From Lysinibacillus cavernae (GTDB lineage: Bacteria > Bacillota > Bacilli > Bacillales_A > Planococcaceae), in contig NZ_WMEF01000001.1 in NCBI RefSeq assembly GCF_009724685.1, forward strand, positions 744,001-808,000: 64,000 nucleotides of DNA. The letters are read 5' to 3'. A program made the translations under genes and the position numbers. The stretch's first letter is position 1. The number at the start of each line of letters is the position of its first letter. Of this stretch, positions 62,984-64,000 are shown in pieces. The notes under the pieces are model-generated. The model did no database searches and had not been told where the DNA came from. It saw only the letters and a program-made list of their open reading frames with translations.

Positions 62984-63688
62984 ATGGCTAAAACGAAAGA
63001 AGAACACGTTCACGAAGTATTTGAGAGTATTTCGGAAAACTACGACAAAATGAATGGTGTAATTAGTTTCCAGATGCATGTAGGCTGGCGTAACGATACG
63101 ATGAAGCACATGGCTGTAAAACCTGGATCAAAAGCACTGGATGTATGCTGTGGTACAGCAGACTGGTCTATCGCATTGGCAGAGGCAGTTGGTGAAAGTG
63201 GAGAAGTAAAAGGGCTCGACTTTAGTCAAAACATGCTGAAGGTTGGTGAACAAAAGGTACAGTCATATCCACAAATTGAATTAATTCATGGAAATGCCAT
63301 GGAATTACCATTTCCAGATGATACGTTTGATTATGTGACAATTGGCTTTGGTCTTCGCAATGTACCTGATTATTTACAAGTCTTGAAGGAAATGCATCGT
63401 GTCGTAAAACCAGGTGGTATGGTTGTATGTTTAGAAACATCACAATCTGAAATTCCTGGTTACCGTCAACTGTTCCGTTTTTATTTTAAATTTATAATGC
63501 CGATATTTGGTAAAATATTTGCGAAAAGCTATAAGGAGTATTCTTGGCTACAAGAATCTGCGAATGATTTCCCAGGTATGAAGAAGTTAGCGGCAATGTA
63601 TGAGCAGGCAGGATTAGAAAAAGTAACGTACAAAGCATACAGTGGCGGTGCTGCGGCAATGCATATGGGCTTTAAAAAGATACGTTAA
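62984..63688 (+). CDS. menG: Demethylmenaquinone methyltransferase MenG (UbiE)
   Basis: A 234-aa protein (B. subtilis MenG 233). SAM motif I is [18 protein letters not shown], followed by [36 protein letters not shown] and [13 protein letters not shown], the UbiE/COQ5 signature set. It methylates demethylmenaquinone in the last step of menaquinone synthesis. GAGAGG precedes the ATG, 15 bp after hepS. Confidence 0.97.
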   Translation: MAKTKEEHVHEVFESISENYDKMNGVISFQMHVGWRNDTMKHMAVKPGSKALDVCCGTADWSIALAEAVGESGEVKGLDFSQNMLKVGEQKVQSYPQIELIHGNAMELPFPDDTFDYVTIGFGLRNVPDYLQVLKEMHRVVKPGGMVVCLETSQSEIPGYRQLFRFYFKFIMPIFGKIFAKSYKEYSWLQESANDFPGMKKLAAMYEQAGLEKVTYKAYSGGAAAMHMGFKKIR

Positions 63689-63707
63689 TGGGGGAAGGTT
63701 TTCACAC

Positions 63708-64000
63708 GTGGAAAAGATGAAGCTAAAACTACTCTATTCCGATTTGAAATCAGATATCGATATCATTGAACGAGAGTTAGAAAAAGCGGTGGACTCGTCT
63801 TCATATTTGATCAACGATGCTTCTCTCCATTTATTACAAGCTGGTGGCAAACGGATACGACCAATTTTTGTGTTACTAGGTGCGAAATTTGGCGATTATG
63901 ACATTGAGAAGATGAAGGACGTAGCAGTGCCTTTAGAACTCATTCATATGGCATCACTTGTGCATGATGATGTCATTGATGATTCCAATATGCGAAGAGG
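63708..64000 (+). CDS. hepT: Heptaprenyl diphosphate synthase component II HepT (partial)
   Basis: The gene starts with GTG at 63708 behind GGGGGAAGG (an ATG three codons later is possible) and is cut by the window edge after 97 codons. The frame includes LQAGGKRIRPIFVLLGAKFG (the G-G-K-x-x-R-P substrate motif) and HMASLVHDDVIDDS, holding the first Asp-rich motif DDVID. It is the catalytic subunit that with HepS builds the C35 side chain of menaquinone-7. It begins 20 bp after menG. Confidence 0.95.
   Translation, partial: MEKMKLKLLYSDLKSDIDIIERELEKAVDSSSYLINDASLHLLQAGGKRIRPIFVLLGAKFGDYDIEKMKDVAVPLELIHMASLVHDDVIDDSNMRR

Overview
The window looks like the chromosome of a spore-forming, AT-rich Bacillaceae/Caryophanaceae bacterium, most likely Lysinibacillus or a close relative. 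The host half follows Bacillus subtilis gene order closely: fer, ypbB, recQ/recS, ypbE, ypbG, ypdA, ansA, prsW, sleB-ypeB, ypfA, cmk, ypfD, der, gpsA, yphE-yphF, spoIVA, hbs, folE, mtrB, hepS-menG-hepT. The genus call is inferred from gene content and was not searched.

Region 1 (1 to about 31,080) is a phage-derived element. From 25,839 leftward past the window edge runs a long minus-strand tail-morphogenesis operon: small proteins at the tail-completion/chaperone positions, a major tail tube protein with a Big_2 domain, a 2,097-aa tape measure with an internal M23 peptidase, two Dit-like proteins, a 1,270-aa hub/spike ending in a gp5-like beta-helix, a PAAR-type tip protein, baseplate proteins, and at least six F5/8-type-C (discoidin) fibre proteins. 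Upstream of the tail genes, where portal, terminase and capsid genes normally lie, there is instead a regulatory block: an unknown 158-aa protein, a sigma-region-4-like/zinc-ribbon protein, then divergently a DndB/YopQ-like protein, a catalytically dead integrase-like protein of the SP-beta MrpR/YopR type, and a small gene whose promoter contains a perfect LexA box. No head, terminase or integrase gene is visible. All tail frames are open. An SOS-inducible headless tail (siphovirus-type tailocin) is therefore a live hypothesis; a rearranged prophage whose head genes lie left of the window is the main alternative.

Region 2 (31,220 to 38,800) holds host accessory genes: a sigma-W-type promoter driving yuaF-floT (membrane organisation), a GNAT acetyltransferase, a soluble chemoreceptor-like protein, an MFS exporter, a TSUP permease, fabI and an unknown protein.

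Region 3 (38,940 to 53,500) holds ferredoxin, RecQ helicase with its YpbB partner, the bacilliredoxin-system reductase YpdA, a PlsY-like acyltransferase next to an unusual GNAT/class-V-aminotransferase fusion, asparaginase, PrsW protease, the SleB-YpeB germination pair, a PilZ protein, Cmk and an S1-domain protein.

Region 4 (53,510 to 54,850) is a 1.3-kb intergenic array of about 63 tandem 21-bp units between ypfD and der, with higher-order 42-bp and ~206-bp periodicities. Indels that are not multiples of three argue against it being a protein gene.

Region 5 (55,013 to the right edge) is core: der, gpsA, the sporulation gene spoIVA behind a sigma-E-like promoter, HBsu, folE, the TRAP gene mtrB, and the menaquinone cluster hepS-menG-hepT, cut by the window edge. 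The 396-bp gap between mtrB and hepS contains a structured, possibly dispersed, non-coding element. Intergenic 34,953-35,251 (between the divergent chemoreceptor and MFS genes) shows nothing I can name. I saw no tRNA, rRNA, insertion sequence or CRISPR array.
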